This document shows, in pieces, positions 13,919 through 14,138 of a stretch of 14,138 nucleotides of DNA. A program made the position numbers and the translations under genes. The stretch's first letter is position 1; the number at the start of each line of letters is the position of its first letter. The notes under the pieces are model-generated. The model ran no database searches. It saw only the letters and a program-made list of their open reading frames with translations, and was not told where the DNA came from. The DNA comes from Rubrobacter sp. (GTDB taxonomy: Bacteria > Actinomycetota > Rubrobacteria > Rubrobacterales > Rubrobacteraceae), in the NCBI GenBank assembly GCA_019247245.1, contig JAFAPF010000519.1, positions 1-14,138 of the forward strand. Direction: 5' to 3'.

Positions 13919-14138
13919 CTACCTCGGAACCTCAACGACTTCGAAGAACTCCAGGACATCTCCTTCCTTAACGTCGTTGAAATTCTCGACGCCGACGCCG
14001 CACTCGAAGCCCGCCCGCACCGAGCGGACGTCGTCCTTAAAGCGCTTCAAAGAAGCTATCTGACCCTCGTAGATCACCGCGCCGTCACGAACTACCCGAA
14101 CACGGTTGTGGCGAAAGACCTCGCCGCTCGTCACGTAG
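13919..14138 (-). CDS. infB: Translation initiation factor IF-2, C-terminal end (5' part outside the window)
   Basis: IF-2 is the GTPase that delivers initiator fMet-tRNA to the 30S subunit. Only the last 73 codons are present. The sequence enters from the right edge in frame (Tyr-Val-Thr-Ser-Gly-Glu-Val...) and matches the C-terminal beta barrel that recognises formyl-methionine: [57 protein letters not shown]. It ends in VEVPR followed by TAG at 13919-13921. An internal GTG at 14134 could be mistaken for a start, but the family alignment continues upstream, so this is a truncated gene and not a small one. It is the first gene of the visible cluster; its promoter is outside the window. Confidence 0.96.
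   Translation of the reverse strand, partial: YVTSGEVFRHNRVRVVRDGAVIYEGQIASLKRFKDDVRSVRAGFECGVGVENFNDVKEGDVLEFFEVVEVPR

Noticed and set aside
13919..14134. A complete 71-residue gene starting at GTG 14134
   Set aside because: The family match to the IF-2 C-terminus continues through the right edge of the window, so GTG 14134 is an internal valine codon.

Overview
The window looks like a stretch of conserved core genome from a bacterium of the Terrabacteria side, most likely a deep-branching actinobacterium such as a Rubrobacter-like lineage. That placement is inferred from family resemblance and gene order, not from a database match. Base composition is moderate (about mid-50s %GC by eye). 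Every gene I can support lies on the minus strand, packed head to tail with short gaps or overlaps. There are no tRNA or rRNA genes, insertion sequences, CRISPR arrays or prophage genes, and no gene-free stretch above 300 bases.

In the direction of transcription (high to low coordinates) the layout has four parts. (1) A translation and RNA-maturation block: the 3' end of infB (IF2), a DUF503/YlxP-like gene, rbfA, a broken nrnA-like DHH phosphoesterase gene, truB and ribF. (2) The rpsO-pnp pair (ribosomal protein S15, then polynucleotide phosphorylase), followed 5 nt later by an M16 zinc peptidase. (3) RNase J, then an FtsK/SpoIIIE DNA translocase, then a RodZ-like membrane protein. (4) recA with its own promoter, followed by recX, which runs off the left edge. 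The genes join ribosome assembly and initiation (IF2, RbfA, S15, TruB) to RNA turnover (PNPase, RNase J), then to division and chromosome segregation (FtsK, RodZ) and recombination (RecA, RecX).

The most notable feature is nrnA at 12291-13268. It keeps the full family length and recognisable DHH and DHHA1 domains. It also carries two compensating frameshifts, an in-frame TGA, and substitutions at positions normally occupied by a catalytic Asp and by the His of GGGGH. It is either a decaying gene inside an otherwise intact core operon or a cluster of sequence errors. Start codons are also unusual: only ftsK, pnp, ribF and probably rodZ start with ATG among the intact genes. RNase J has no ATG, GTG or TTG that would keep its conserved N-terminus and most likely starts at CTG behind a strong Shine-Dalgarno (SD) sequence. 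The conserved start of TruB also extends upstream of its first canonical start codon.

I found no convincing undescribed multi-gene system. The novelty here lies in gene decay, unusual starts and small regulatory structures within a conserved housekeeping cluster.
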